64,000 nt of DNA, taken from the NCBI GenBank assembly GCA_963814645.1, contig CAWFDX010000001.1, forward strand, positions 844,661-908,660. Reading direction: 5' to 3'. This DNA comes from RYN-230 sp963814645. GTDB lineage: Bacteria > Actinomycetota > Actinomycetes > Streptosporangiales > Streptosporangiaceae. A model generated the notes under the pieces. That model was not told the DNA's origin. It worked only from the letters and a program-made list of their open reading frames with translations, and searched no databases. The position numbers and the translations under genes are program-made. Below, piece by piece: positions 34,060 through 43,134 of the stretch (position 1 is its first letter; each line of letters starts with the position of its first letter).

Positions 34060-34836
34060 ATGACCGATAGCTTCTACGTCCCGCTGGGTGATGACCGCTG
34101 GCGCGCGACCGTGCACACCACCGGCCCGTGGGATACGCGGGCCCAGCACGGCGGGCCGCCGAGCGCCCTGCTCGGCCGCGCCATCCAGCGCTGCCAGCCG
34201 CGCGACGACATGATCATCGCCCGGTTCACCTGCGAGATCCTCGGCGCCATCCCGGTCGGCGAGCTGACCGTGACGGCCCGGCTGGCCCGGCCCGGCCGGA
34301 GCGTGGAGTTTCTCGAGGCGGTGGCCAGCGCGGGCGGCCGGGATGTGGCCCGGGCCAGCGCGTGGCGGGTGCTGCGCACCAGCAGCGAGACGGTGCTGCC
34401 GTCGGACGATCCGCCGCCAGCGCTGCCCGGCGAGGCGATCGGGCCGACGCCGGGCGGTTGGGTGGACGGGTACCTGTCCGCGGTCGAGTGGCGGCCGGTG
34501 CACGGCCACTTCGCCGAGCCCGGCCCGGCCACCGTCTGGACCCGGCTGCGCTACCCGCTGGTGCCGGATGAGGAACCCGCGCCGCTGGAGCGGGTACTGG
34601 CCGTCGCGGACAGCGGCAACGGGATATCCAGCACGCTGGACATCGCCAAGTGGCTGTTCATCAACCCGGAACTCACCGTGCACCTGCACCGGGAGGCGGC
34701 CGGCGAGTGGATCTGCCTGGCCGCGCAGACCGCCATCTCGGCCAACGGCGCCGGGCTGGCCACCTCCACACTGTCCGACCGGTCCGGGCCGCTCGGCGTG
34801 GGCGCCCAGTCGCTGCTGATCAGCCGCCGGCCCTGA
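34060..34836 (+). CDS. Acyl-CoA thioesterase-like protein (double hotdog)
   Basis: A 258-residue protein of the TesB-like thioesterase family. The first hotdog has WDTRAQHGGPPSALLGRAI and 'VEFLEAVASAGGRDVARASAWRV'. The second has 'ADSGNGISSTLDIAKWLFINPELTVHLHREAAGEWICLAAQT', shown here by its core NPELTVHL and REAAGEWICL. It probably hydrolyses acyl-CoA; substrate unknown. It begins 12 bases after the dehydrogenase. TAGCAT ends eight bases before the ATG, so a leaderless transcript is possible. Confidence 0.75.
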   Translation: MTDSFYVPLGDDRWRATVHTTGPWDTRAQHGGPPSALLGRAIQRCQPRDDMIIARFTCEILGAIPVGELTVTARLARPGRSVEFLEAVASAGGRDVARASAWRVLRTSSETVLPSDDPPPALPGEAIGPTPGGWVDGYLSAVEWRPVHGHFAEPGPATVWTRLRYPLVPDEEPAPLERVLAVADSGNGISSTLDIAKWLFINPELTVHLHREAAGEWICLAAQTAISANGAGLATSTLSDRSGPLGVGAQSLLISRRP

Positions 34837-34897
34837 CCGGGGGTGACCACCGTCTGGCCGGGGAATCAGCTAAGCAGGCGACCGACGGGGGGCGGCT

Positions 34898-35590
34898 ATG
34901 CAGACTGCCGGGCTGGGCGCGGGGCGGACCGCGCTGCGGGCGCCGCGGGCGGCCGCGGTGGCCGGAATTGTCTTTTCCGTCCTGCTTATCATCGTGTTCG
35001 TGCTGCTGCGCATCTCGGTGCCGGGTAATCCGGCTGTCCCGGGCGCCTGGCTGTCCGATTCCGCGCGGCGCACCTCGGTAATCGTCGCGCTGAATCTGGT
35101 CCCGTTCGCCGGAATTGCATTCCTCTGGTTCATCGGCGTCATCCGGGACCGGATCGGCGACCGCGAAGACAAATTCTTCGGCACCGTGTTCCTGGGCAGC
35201 GGCCTGCTGTTCGTGGCCATGCTCTTTGTCGCCGCCGCGGTGGCCGGCGGGATCCTCGCCGGCGCGTCGGCGGCCCGGGCGTCCGGCCACCCCGGAGCGG
35301 GCACGCTGGCTCTCGGGCGCAACGTCACCGGGCTGCTGCTGAACGTCTACGCGATGCGGATGGCCGCGGTGTTCTGCCTGAGCACGGTGACCATCGCCCG
35401 CAAGACCCGGATCGTTTCCCGCTGGCTGGTCGTCGCCGGGCTGGTTACCGCACTGGTTCTGCTGATCGGCACCGGCATCTCGGGCTGGGTGGAGTTGCTG
35501 TTCCCGGCCTGGATCCTGGGCCTGAGCGTGGACATCCTGGTGGCGGGTCAGCGTGCCCTCGGCCCAACGCCCCCCGCCGCTCACCTCTGA
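34898..35590 (+). CDS. Integral membrane protein of unknown function
   Basis: A 230-residue protein with about five membrane helices: roughly residues 18-38, 62-82 (LNLVPFAGIAFLWFIGVI), 96-122, 150-168 and 181-225. A conserved-looking loop RDRIGDREDKFFGTVFLGSG sits between helices 2 and 3. I recognise the protein type as common in actinobacteria but do not know its function. The ATG at 34898 follows GGGGGGCGGCT. Confidence 0.75.
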   Translation: MQTAGLGAGRTALRAPRAAAVAGIVFSVLLIIVFVLLRISVPGNPAVPGAWLSDSARRTSVIVALNLVPFAGIAFLWFIGVIRDRIGDREDKFFGTVFLGSGLLFVAMLFVAAAVAGGILAGASAARASGHPGAGTLALGRNVTGLLLNVYAMRMAAVFCLSTVTIARKTRIVSRWLVVAGLVTALVLLIGTGISGWVELLFPAWILGLSVDILVAGQRALGPTPPAAHL

Positions 35591-36011
35591 AGCGCCACCG
35601 TCCCGCGGAAGCACGGGCGCGCAGTGCTACCGCTGAGCTGCCGCCCGCACAGCAGTGACCCCTGCCGCGGGCGGCTCAGCGCGCCGGGCTCGGCCGCGGC
35701 GGGGTGGGCTGCAGGTCCCGGCGATGCAGCGAAGTTTTGCCGTTTTCGGGCGAGCTGGTCCCGGGGAGTTCCCAGATGAGGGAATAGTCCTTACTGTCAT
35801 CGAACAAGTGCCATGCCCGCAATTCTTCGACCAGCCGCTCGAAAATGTGTGCATGTGGCGAGCCTTTCACTTTGGCCGCCCGACGTCCAGCAAATGACCA
35901 ATCTGCGCGCCTGGCTTTTAAGTGCTTCAATATCCGGGCCTAACGTTTAATATCGGCCGAAGCCCGGGCAGGATGACCGGGCTGACGCGGCCGTCCGCCG
36001 CGGCCCGGTGG
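35591..36011. other. AT-richer spacer between convergent genes
   Basis: The stretch 35740-35960 is clearly lower in GC than its surroundings. It holds one short minus-strand frame, listed separately. I see no RNA gene or mobile element. Confidence 0.5.
35676..35930 (-). CDS. Small hypothetical protein in low-GC patch
   Basis: An 84-residue frame starting at TTG 35930 (MKHLKARRADWSFAGRRAAK). It contains a plausible folded middle 'HIFERLVEELRAWHLFDDS' and a Pro-rich end. Codon use is less GC-biased than in neighbours, which can mean transfer or that it is not coding. It matches nothing I know. The AT-rich DNA upstream (GGATATTGAAG) could hold its promoter. Confidence 0.35.
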   Translation of the reverse strand: MKHLKARRADWSFAGRRAAKVKGSPHAHIFERLVEELRAWHLFDDSKDYSLIWELPGTSSPENGKTSLHRRDLQPTPPRPSPAR

Positions 36012-36680
36012 TCAGTCCCGGACCGATTCGCGGGCGCCGCGCACCGTGGTGACCAGCAGCCCGGCGGCGAACACCGCGCCCGCGCAGAGCGCCCCGCCCA
36101 GGTCGTGCGGCGGCCGAGCCGGCCAGGCCCACGGGGTGGTCGCGCCATCCGCTAGCGCGCCTTCGGCCAGCACCAGGTAGACCAGCGGCGCGACCCAGCC
36201 GAGCGCGCCGCCCAGGACGGCTGCCGCCAGCAGGCCGGTACCGGTCATCCCGGCCACGTTGCGGAGCAGGGCCAGGATGCCGTCGGGCAGCCCGCCCGCG
36301 GTTGACCCGGCGGCCAGCACGCCGAAGGCCACCGCGGTCAGCAGCACCGCCGCGCCCAGCCGCAGGTAGGGCAGCCACCGCCCAGTCGCCCGCTCCGGCT
36401 CGCCGAACGGGCCGTAGCAGGTGACCGCGATGACCATGGCCGCGCCGGTCTCGATGGCCAGCGGAATGGCCTGCTGTGCGGCCGCGCCGCCGGCCACGTC
36501 CCAGTGCCAGTGCAGCGAGGCCCACAGCACCGCGCCCAGCCCGGCCAGCACCGCCACCGCGGCCGGTGCGCGCCGGCTGACCAGGTACAGCCAGGCCAGC
36601 CGGAGCCAGCCGGGCACGGCCCGGGCGGGCGGGGGCGGTGCGGCTTCCGGCACGGGCCGGTGCACGTCGGCGGCGGTCAT
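36012..36680 (-). CDS. Membrane protein, last gene of sigma/ABC operon
   Basis: A 222-residue integral membrane protein with about six helices, preceded by a Pro-rich cytoplasmic leader. I recognise no domain. Its ATG overlaps the stop of the permease by four bases (ATGA), so it is the fifth gene of the operon running from the sigma factor. It could be a second membrane subunit of the ABC transporter. Confidence 0.75.
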   Translation of the reverse strand: MTAADVHRPVPEAAPPPPARAVPGWLRLAWLYLVSRRAPAAVAVLAGLGAVLWASLHWHWDVAGGAAAQQAIPLAIETGAAMVIAVTCYGPFGEPERATGRWLPYLRLGAAVLLTAVAFGVLAAGSTAGGLPDGILALLRNVAGMTGTGLLAAAVLGGALGWVAPLVYLVLAEGALADGATTPWAWPARPPHDLGGALCAGAVFAAGLLVTTVRGARESVRD

Positions 36681-38215
36681 GGCAGCTGGGCCAGGCTGAG
36701 GCGGCCGGCCCGCAGCGCGGTCAGGTGGCTGGCCAGCCAGGCGTGCCGGGTGGCGGCGGGCAGCGCGGCGAACCGGGTGGCGGCCGTGGCGATGTGTGCT
36801 GGATAGCCGCCGTTGCCGGGCGGCCCGACGACCGCATCTCCCCAGGGCGAGTCGGGCAACGCTTGCTTGGCCTGCCTGGCCAGCGGGATCCCGGCGTTTT
36901 TCATCAGCGCCGCCTCGACGGCGGCCTGCGCCGGGTCGCCGTAGCCGCTGCCCCCGGTGACGAACGCGTGCACGGTCTGCAGCTTGATCGCGTCCAGGAA
37001 GTCGGTCCGGTCCTGCCCGAACGCGCCGGGCAGGTTCAGCGCGCCCAGCGGCAGGTAGAGCAGGGCAGACTGGCCGCTGATCGTCGCGATCTGGCCCACG
37101 CTGCTCGGCCCCAGGCCAGGGCCGCCCACCGTGAAGAGGGTTGCGACCTGAGCGGCCCGGGCGGGCGCGCCGGGCAGGCCTGCGAGCTGGGTCTGCACCG
37201 GGCGCAGCGCCGCGGTCACGTCGGCCAGCCAGGGCCGGTAGGCGGGATGCACGCAGACCTGGATCCCGGCATCGCCGCAGACCGGGGTGTACGGGATCGG
37301 CCGGCTGCTGGCCGCGTCGTGCAATGCCGGGATGACCGTGCCGTAGCCGGTCACCTGGGCGGTGGCGGTCAGTGCGATCGCGGTGACGGCCAGCGCCGCC
37401 CCGGCCGCGCTTACCACCGTCGCGATGTGCCGCAGCCGCAGGCTGCCTGCCCTCACCGGCACGCCGAGCAGGGCGACCAGGGCCACCGCTATCCCGCCCA
37501 GGAACATCACCCGGGCGATCGGCAGGTCCGGCAGGAACTGGTAGAAGATCCCGGCATCCTGGCCGAAGTTGTTGTTCGAGTTGGTCGGCAGGATGAGCGC
37601 CCACCCGGTGCCCTCACTGAAGCCGATCTGCGACGAGATCCCGCAGGCCAGCAGCGCGCCGAACGCGGCCACCGGCGCGGTGAACCGGGTGGGGAAGAAA
37701 GCCCCGGCGGCGAACCCGGCGGCGCTGAACGCGGCCACCCCGACGGCGCCCACCGCGAGCGGCCAGTACGGCGGCGCGCCATAGGTGATCGACCGGGACA
37801 GGGCCCAGAGTGTCGCGGCCATGAAGACCAGATAGCCGCCCACGGCCCAGATCGTGGTCGCGGCCCAGGTGGCGAACTGGACCGCGAAGCGCGGCCGGGC
37901 GCCGGTAGCGAGCAGGTCGGTCAGGCCGCGCCGGCCATCCCGCGATCCCATCCAGGCCGCCACCCCGGCCACGAATGGGGCGAAGTCGATCAGCATGTGG
38001 CCCTGGCCGAAGATGTAGAACAGGCGCTCGGCCCACAATGGCGGCAGCGTCGCGGCGATCCGGTACGAGTCGAACCAGAACACCAGGGCGATCAGCGGCA
38101 GCACGAACGGCATCGCGTTGCGGCGCAGTTCCACCCGGAGCAGCCGGGCCAGGCCCAGCGGGACGGGCCGCCCAGCCTGCGGCGTGAAGCGGACCGGGGC
38201 ACTAGTGGCGGTCAT
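36677..38215 (-). CDS. ABC-2-like permease with extracytoplasmic C-terminal domain
   Basis: A 512-residue membrane protein. Residues 1-300 have about seven to eight helices in ABC-2 style. After the last helix (near 'AALAVTAIALTATAQVTGYG') a large outer-side domain follows, containing PVCGDAGIQVCVHPAYRPW, with two Cys that could form a disulfide. The partner ATPase gene overlaps its start by four bases. The substrate is unknown; resistance-type or lipid export is typical for this layout. Confidence 0.75.
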   Translation of the reverse strand: MTATSAPVRFTPQAGRPVPLGLARLLRVELRRNAMPFVLPLIALVFWFDSYRIAATLPPLWAERLFYIFGQGHMLIDFAPFVAGVAAWMGSRDGRRGLTDLLATGARPRFAVQFATWAATTIWAVGGYLVFMAATLWALSRSITYGAPPYWPLAVGAVGVAAFSAAGFAAGAFFPTRFTAPVAAFGALLACGISSQIGFSEGTGWALILPTNSNNNFGQDAGIFYQFLPDLPIARVMFLGGIAVALVALLGVPVRAGSLRLRHIATVVSAAGAALAVTAIALTATAQVTGYGTVIPALHDAASSRPIPYTPVCGDAGIQVCVHPAYRPWLADVTAALRPVQTQLAGLPGAPARAAQVATLFTVGGPGLGPSSVGQIATISGQSALLYLPLGALNLPGAFGQDRTDFLDAIKLQTVHAFVTGGSGYGDPAQAAVEAALMKNAGIPLARQAKQALPDSPWGDAVVGPPGNGGYPAHIATAATRFAALPAATRHAWLASHLTALRAGRLSLAQLP

Positions 38216-38955
38216 GACCGCGCCGCCGCCAGCACCGCGCTGTACCCGCGCTCCAGCGGGGCGTCCCCGATGCCGTGCCCCTCGCCCTGGGCGATCAGCT
38301 CGTCTGGCGTGCCGTGGAAGACGATCTTGCCGGCGTCCATCAAGGTGACCTCGCTGCACGCGGCGGCCACGTCCTCGACCAGATGGGTGCTCACGATCAC
38401 CGTGGCCCGCTGGCCGAACTCGCGGAGCAGCGTCCGGAACGCCACCCGCTGCTCCGGGTCCAGCCCGGCGGTCGGCTCATCCAGCAGCAGCAGTTCGGGT
38501 TCGTTCACAATGGCCTGCGCGATGCCGACCCGGCGCAGCATCCCGCCGGACAGCGTGCGCAGCTTGGCCCGGGCCTTGTCGCCCAGCCCGACGTGCTCGA
38601 TGGCGGTGGCCACCGCCCGCGGCACTTGCCGTGATGGCATGTCCTTGAGCAGCGCGAAGTATTCGATGAACTCGGCTGCCGTGAACCCGGGGTAGTAGCC
38701 GAGGTTCTGTGGCAGGTAGCCGAGCCGCCGCCGGATCTCCCGGCGTGGCCCGTAGCTGCCTGGATCGCGGCCGAGCAGCCGCAGCGTGCCGGAACTGGGT
38801 GGCAGCACGGTGGCCATCATCCGCAGCAGCGAGGTCTTCCCGGCCCCGTTGGGCCCGAGCAGCCCGAACACCCCGGGACCGGCCCGCAGGTCCACCCCGG
38901 CCACCGCCTGGGTCCGGCCGAACCGCCGGGTCAGCTCGGAGATCTCGACGTTCAT
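38212..38955 (-). CDS. ABC transporter ATP-binding protein
   Basis: A 247-residue nucleotide-binding subunit of an ABC-2 type exporter. Walker A GPNGAGKT is at residues 34-41; the Q-loop, the signature LSGGMLRR, Walker B LLLLDEPTAGLDP and the switch His in STHLVED are all present. It is coupled by ATGA overlaps to the membrane gene before it and to the permease after it. It powers the transporter formed by the next one or two membrane proteins. Confidence 0.9.
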   Translation of the reverse strand: MNVEISELTRRFGRTQAVAGVDLRAGPGVFGLLGPNGAGKTSLLRMMATVLPPSSGTLRLLGRDPGSYGPRREIRRRLGYLPQNLGYYPGFTAAEFIEYFALLKDMPSRQVPRAVATAIEHVGLGDKARAKLRTLSGGMLRRVGIAQAIVNEPELLLLDEPTAGLDPEQRVAFRTLLREFGQRATVIVSTHLVEDVAAACSEVTLMDAGKIVFHGTPDELIAQGEGHGIGDAPLERGYSAVLAAARS

Positions 38956-39686
38956 GCTGTTCCTCTCGGAGTCCGGGTGGCATAGATGGCGATCACGACG
39001 CAGCCGGCCGCGACGGCCAGGTAGGGCAGGATCAGGGCGGTACTGGTGACGGCCGCGCTGAGCTGGCCCGCCGCCACCCGCTCGCCCAGCACGATGATCA
39101 GCCAGCCAGCTACGCCGGCCAGCACGCCGACGTTGGGTGACCGGCTGAGTGTGGCGGCGGCCAGGGCCAGCCCGCAGACCGCTGTCATCGGCACCAGCCA
39201 GCCGAAGGTCACCGCGGCGACGGCCCCTGACGCGGCCGAGGCGACCAGCCCCAAGATGGCGTTCAGGCCAAAAACGGCCAGGGCACGGACGAGCAGCACC
39301 ATCCGGTCGCTGACCGCCATGCTCTGGGACAGCTCCCAGGACGGGTCGATGCCCGGCCCGTACGCGTACGCGATGCCGGCTCCCGCGATCGGCGGCGCGA
39401 TCAGGGCCACCCACGGCGTGCCGGTGCTAAGCGTGAACGCCACCCCGGCCAGCAGTACGACGGTCGTGGCCAGCACCCAGCCGAGCAGCAGCGACGGTGT
39501 GGTCAGCAGGGCCCTGGCCAGGCCCGGGGAGCGGAGCAGCCGGCTGGCCAGCCGCTCGGCCAGCCCCGGGCGGCGGTGCCACACCTCCGCGGCCACGCCG
39601 ATCCAGACCCGGTCCAGGTCGACCTTGTCCGGGCCGGAGCCGGGGAGGCTCCCCTGGTGGTCTGTCATGTCTGGGCCCCTGGTCAT
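38952..39686 (-). CDS. Membrane protein following ECF sigma factor
   Basis: A 244-residue protein. The first 60 residues are cytoplasmic (EVWHRRPGLAERLASRLLRSPG) and six helices follow. It lies exactly where an anti-sigma factor would be, with a four-base overlap with the sigma gene, but no zinc-finger HxxxCxxC motif is present. It could bind the sigma factor through its N-terminal part or simply be a membrane subunit of the transporter. Confidence 0.7.
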   Translation of the reverse strand: MTRGPDMTDHQGSLPGSGPDKVDLDRVWIGVAAEVWHRRPGLAERLASRLLRSPGLARALLTTPSLLLGWVLATTVVLLAGVAFTLSTGTPWVALIAPPIAGAGIAYAYGPGIDPSWELSQSMAVSDRMVLLVRALAVFGLNAILGLVASAASGAVAAVTFGWLVPMTAVCGLALAAATLSRSPNVGVLAGVAGWLIIVLGERVAAGQLSAAVTSTALILPYLAVAAGCVVIAIYATRTPRGTA

Positions 39687-40270
39687 CGCCTGCCTCCCGC
39701 CCGCGCCGGCTCGCGCTGCCGCAACGCGGCCCGCATCAGCTGGCGCACCCGGTGCGCGCGGCTCTTCACCGTGCCCACCGGGACGCCCATCAGCTCCGCC
39801 ACCTCGTCCACCGGGCGGTCCTCCAGGTACATCAGCCGCCAGGTCTCCCGCTGCGGGCCGCCGGCCGGGCCGAGCGCGCTGACCGCGGCGGCCAGTTCGG
39901 CCCGCCGCAGCGCCGCTTCGGCCGGGTCATCCAGCTCAGCCGGGCCGGCCGGGGCGCCGGACGGGTGGCCGTCCGGGCCGGTCAGGGCGGGCAGCGGCAG
40001 CTCGGCCGGGCCGCGGCGGCGCAGCCACAGCGCGGCCTGCCGCCGCGCGATGCCCCACGTCCAGCCGCCCACCGAGCCCAGGTCGGGCCGGTACCGGGCG
40101 GCGCCGCGCCAGACGGCGAGGAAGGTCTCCTGGAGGACGTCCTCGACTTCGGCCGCGGGCAGCACGGTACGCAGCCGCGCGGCTAGCCACGGCGCGTGCC
40201 GGGTGAACAGCTCACGTAGCGCGATATCGTCCCCGCCAGCCACGGCAGCGATCAGCGCGTCGTCGTCCAT
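39683..40270 (-). CDS. ECF-type RNA polymerase sigma factor
   Basis: A 195-residue sigma factor. Region 2 spans about residues 22-85 (LFTRHAPWLAARLR, VEDVLQETFLAVW, YRPDLGSVGGWTWGIARRQA) and region 4 about 125-180 (LMYLEDRPVDEVAELMGVP, VGTVKSRAHRVRQ). I chose ATG 40270, preceded by AAAAGAGAAG; a GTG at 40306 in frame is an alternative. It probably drives its own five-gene operon with the ABC transporter. Which signal activates it is unknown. Confidence 0.85.
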   Translation of the reverse strand: MDDDALIAAVAGGDDIALRELFTRHAPWLAARLRTVLPAAEVEDVLQETFLAVWRGAARYRPDLGSVGGWTWGIARRQAALWLRRRGPAELPLPALTGPDGHPSGAPAGPAELDDPAEAALRRAELAAAVSALGPAGGPQRETWRLMYLEDRPVDEVAELMGVPVGTVKSRAHRVRQLMRAALRQREPARAGGRR

Positions 40271-40337
40271 CGCTTCTCTTTTGCGTCCGGCTGACTCCAG
40301 GTTCACCGGCCGGCCGGATTTTCGCCAGCGGTACTCA

Positions 40338-40359
40338 CTGGCCCGTGATCAGGGGCCAG
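40338..40359 (-). terminator. Hairpin after pepN
   Basis: CTGGCCC and GGGCCAG pair over seven bases around an eight-base loop, just downstream of the pepN stop on the minus strand. No T-run follows, so it is a weak or Rho-assisted terminator. Confidence 0.45.
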
Positions 40360-40362
40360 CGG

Positions 40363-42900
40363 TCAGTCAGGCAGCGCCCGGGCGCGCAGCGCCTTCTCGG
40401 CCACGTCGCGGCCTTCGACCACTACCCGGCGGAACGTCGGGTCCAGGTCGTCGGCGGTCAGCACCGCGTCGGTCTGGGCCAGCAGTTCCGGCGAGGCGGC
40501 CGAGTACGGGAACAGGACCTGGCCGAATACCAGCCGCATTGGGTTGCTGAGCGAGGCCCACCGCGTGGGCATCTCGGTGAAGAACCGGTCTGCGTACCCG
40601 GCCAGCAGCTCCGCGTGCTCGGCCTGGTTGAAGGCCAGCCCGACCTCGACCGTGCCTTCCACGCCCAGCTCGGCCGACTCGGTGAGCAGCCGCCAGGCGG
40701 CGGCCTTGTGCTCGGCGTCCGGTATCGCCGCGCGGCAGGCCGCGGCGTGCCGCCGGCCCGCGTCGGTGTCATCACGGTCCAGCTCGGCGCCGATCTCCGC
40801 GTCACCGGCCCGGCCGGTACTGGCCAGCCGGCGCAGCAGCGCCCAGCGCAGCTCGGTGTCCACCACCAGGCCAGGCAGCTCGGCCTGGCCGTCCAGCAGC
40901 CCGGCCAGCAGGTCGAGCTGGCCGGGGCTGACCGCGGTCCAGCTCAGCAACTGGGCCCAGGCCAGCTGCCGGTCGCTGCCCGGCTCGGCCGCCTGGAGCA
41001 GCGGCAGCGCCGCATCGGCCAGCTGCTGCTTGCCCACCGGAACCCAGCGCGGGTCCCCGGTCATGGTCAGCAGGCGGCCGGTGACCTGGTGCAGAACCTG
41101 CAGCACGGAGATCGACGGCTCGTGCCCCATCCCCGCCACCAGGATCCGCACGAACGCGGGCAGCGACAGTTCCGCCTGCAGGGCCATGTCGAGCACCGCA
41201 CTCCAGCACACGGTGCGGGCCAGTGAGTCGGTGAACTGCCCGATGGACTGGGCCAGGGTGGCCAGCGACCGCGGGTCGAACCGGACGATCGCGTAACCGA
41301 GGTCATCGTCGTTCAGCAGGATCAGGTCCGGCTGTGGCTGCCCGGCCAGTTCGGGCAGCACGGCGCGGGGCCCGGTGACGTCCACCGTCACCTGGTGGCG
41401 GCGGGTGATGGTGTCCCCGGACCGGTCATACAGGCCGATCGCGATGTGGTGCGGGCGGAGCGTCGGATGGCTGGCCGGAGCTTCCTGCACGACGGCGAAC
41501 TCGGTGAACGCACCGCGGGAGTCCACGGTGAAGTCGGGCCGCAGCGTATTCGGCCCGGCCGTCTCCAGCCACGCCTTGGACCAGTCGGCCAGGTTGCGGC
41601 CGGAGCTGGCTTCCAGCGCGCGGAGCAGGTCGGCCAGCGCGGCGTTGCCCCAGCCGTGCTCGGCGAAGTACGCCTGCACCCCGGCGAAGAACTCGTCCCG
41701 GCCCAGGTAGGCGACGAGTTGCTTGAGCACCGACGCACCCTTGGCGTAGCTGATCCCGTCGAAGTTCGCGATCGCCTCGCCCAGCGTGCGCACGTCGGCG
41801 GCCACCGGGTGGGTGGACGGCTGCTGGTCCTGCATGTAGCCGAGGACCTTCCGCCCGCTGCAGAACGTGGTCCAGGCGCCGGTGAACCGGGTCGCCTCGG
41901 CGCTGGACAGCGTGGCGCAGTACTCGGCGAAAGACTCATTCAGCCACAGGTCACCCCACCAGCGCATGGTGACCAGGTCGCCGAACCACTGGTGTGACAT
42001 CTCGTGCAGGATCACCATGGCCCGCAGCTCGTACATCGCGTCGGTGACCTTCGAGCGGAACAGGAACTGCTCGGAGATGGTGATGCAGCCGATGTTCTCC
42101 ATCGCCCCCACGTGGTCGGCCACGAACACCTGGTCGTACTTGGCGTACGGGTAGCGGCCGAACAGCCCGGTGAAGTAATCCAGGCCCTGCCGGGTGATGG
42201 CGAGCATGTCGGCCGCGTCGAGGTAGGCGGCCAGCGACTGCCGGCAGGCCAGCCCGAGCGGGATCAGTTGGCCGGCCGGGGTGGTGTGCTCGTCGCGCAC
42301 CATGTGGTACTCGCCCGCCACCACCACGGTCAGGTACGTCAACATCCGGGGTGTCCGCGGGAAGTGCCAGACCGCCGTGCCATCCCCGGTCGGCTCGGGG
42401 TCGGGAGCGGGCTGGTTGGATAGCACGATCCACTGCTGAGGCACGGTCACGTGGAAGGTGAACTGGGCCTTCAGGTCGGGCTGCTCGAAGTTGGCGTAGA
42501 CCCGGCGGGCTTCGGCCGGCTCAAAATGGCTGGCCGTGTAGACCCGGCCGTCGGCCGAGTCAACGGTGCGCAGCAGGCCGGCCGCGTCGCTGGTGTACGC
42601 GCAGTCGGCCACCACCCGCAGCTCGTTGTGTTCGGCCAGATCAGCCAGCATGATCCGGCCATCCACGTAGCCGGTGGCCGGATCGATCGGCGTGCCGTTC
42701 AGGGTGATCTCGTGTACCGCCGGGGCGATCAGGTCGGCGTAACTGGCCGCGCCCGGGCGGGTGCAGCCGAACCGGATCGAGGACACCGAGCGGAACACCT
42801 GATCGCCCTGGGTCAGGTCGAGTTGTACGTCGTAACTCTCCACCTGGAGCAGCGCGGCTCGTTCGGCGGTCTCCTGCTGGGTGATCTCGGCGATCTGCAT
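40363..42900 (-). CDS. pepN: Aminopeptidase N (M1 family)
   Basis: An 845-residue zinc aminopeptidase that removes N-terminal residues from peptides in the cytoplasm. GAMEN lies at 265-269, the zinc site is His299-Glu300-x-x-His303 (HEMSH) with Glu322 (WLNESFAEY), and the ERAP1-like C-terminal domain fills the second half. The N-terminal domain includes 'YTASHFEPAEARRVYANFEQP', core FEPAEARRVYANFEQPDLK. Length is normal for actinobacterial PepN. The ATG at 42900 has an AGGAG about 15 bases upstream. It is transcribed alone towards the sigma operon. Confidence 0.95.
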   Translation of the reverse strand: MQIAEITQQETAERAALLQVESYDVQLDLTQGDQVFRSVSSIRFGCTRPGAASYADLIAPAVHEITLNGTPIDPATGYVDGRIMLADLAEHNELRVVADCAYTSDAAGLLRTVDSADGRVYTASHFEPAEARRVYANFEQPDLKAQFTFHVTVPQQWIVLSNQPAPDPEPTGDGTAVWHFPRTPRMLTYLTVVVAGEYHMVRDEHTTPAGQLIPLGLACRQSLAAYLDAADMLAITRQGLDYFTGLFGRYPYAKYDQVFVADHVGAMENIGCITISEQFLFRSKVTDAMYELRAMVILHEMSHQWFGDLVTMRWWGDLWLNESFAEYCATLSSAEATRFTGAWTTFCSGRKVLGYMQDQQPSTHPVAADVRTLGEAIANFDGISYAKGASVLKQLVAYLGRDEFFAGVQAYFAEHGWGNAALADLLRALEASSGRNLADWSKAWLETAGPNTLRPDFTVDSRGAFTEFAVVQEAPASHPTLRPHHIAIGLYDRSGDTITRRHQVTVDVTGPRAVLPELAGQPQPDLILLNDDDLGYAIVRFDPRSLATLAQSIGQFTDSLARTVCWSAVLDMALQAELSLPAFVRILVAGMGHEPSISVLQVLHQVTGRLLTMTGDPRWVPVGKQQLADAALPLLQAAEPGSDRQLAWAQLLSWTAVSPGQLDLLAGLLDGQAELPGLVVDTELRWALLRRLASTGRAGDAEIGAELDRDDTDAGRRHAAACRAAIPDAEHKAAAWRLLTESAELGVEGTVEVGLAFNQAEHAELLAGYADRFFTEMPTRWASLSNPMRLVFGQVLFPYSAASPELLAQTDAVLTADDLDPTFRRVVVEGRDVAEKALRARALPD

Positions 42901-43134
42901 GAAGGGTCGTCCGCTCCTGAGGCAGTCAAGGGTAGAGATAAATCTATGAGTGTCCGGGCTGCTTTGCCCCGTTACTTTACGGACAGCAACCTGATAGTTA
43001 CGGGAAGTTGGTATGAGTACAAGATCACCTCGCTAGGGTGACCGTGTCTTGCCGCGTACTCCGCCATCTCTCCCCGCTCGGTGACGGCAACCGGTTTCTC
43101 TTGTCCGCTGCCTTTGAGGCATCCGGAGGACCAC

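Noticed and set aside
36638..38695. A 685-codon plus-strand frame opposite the ABC permease
   Set aside because: It is the GC-rich shadow of the permease and ATPase genes, whose minus-strand frames have real domains and ATGA couplings.
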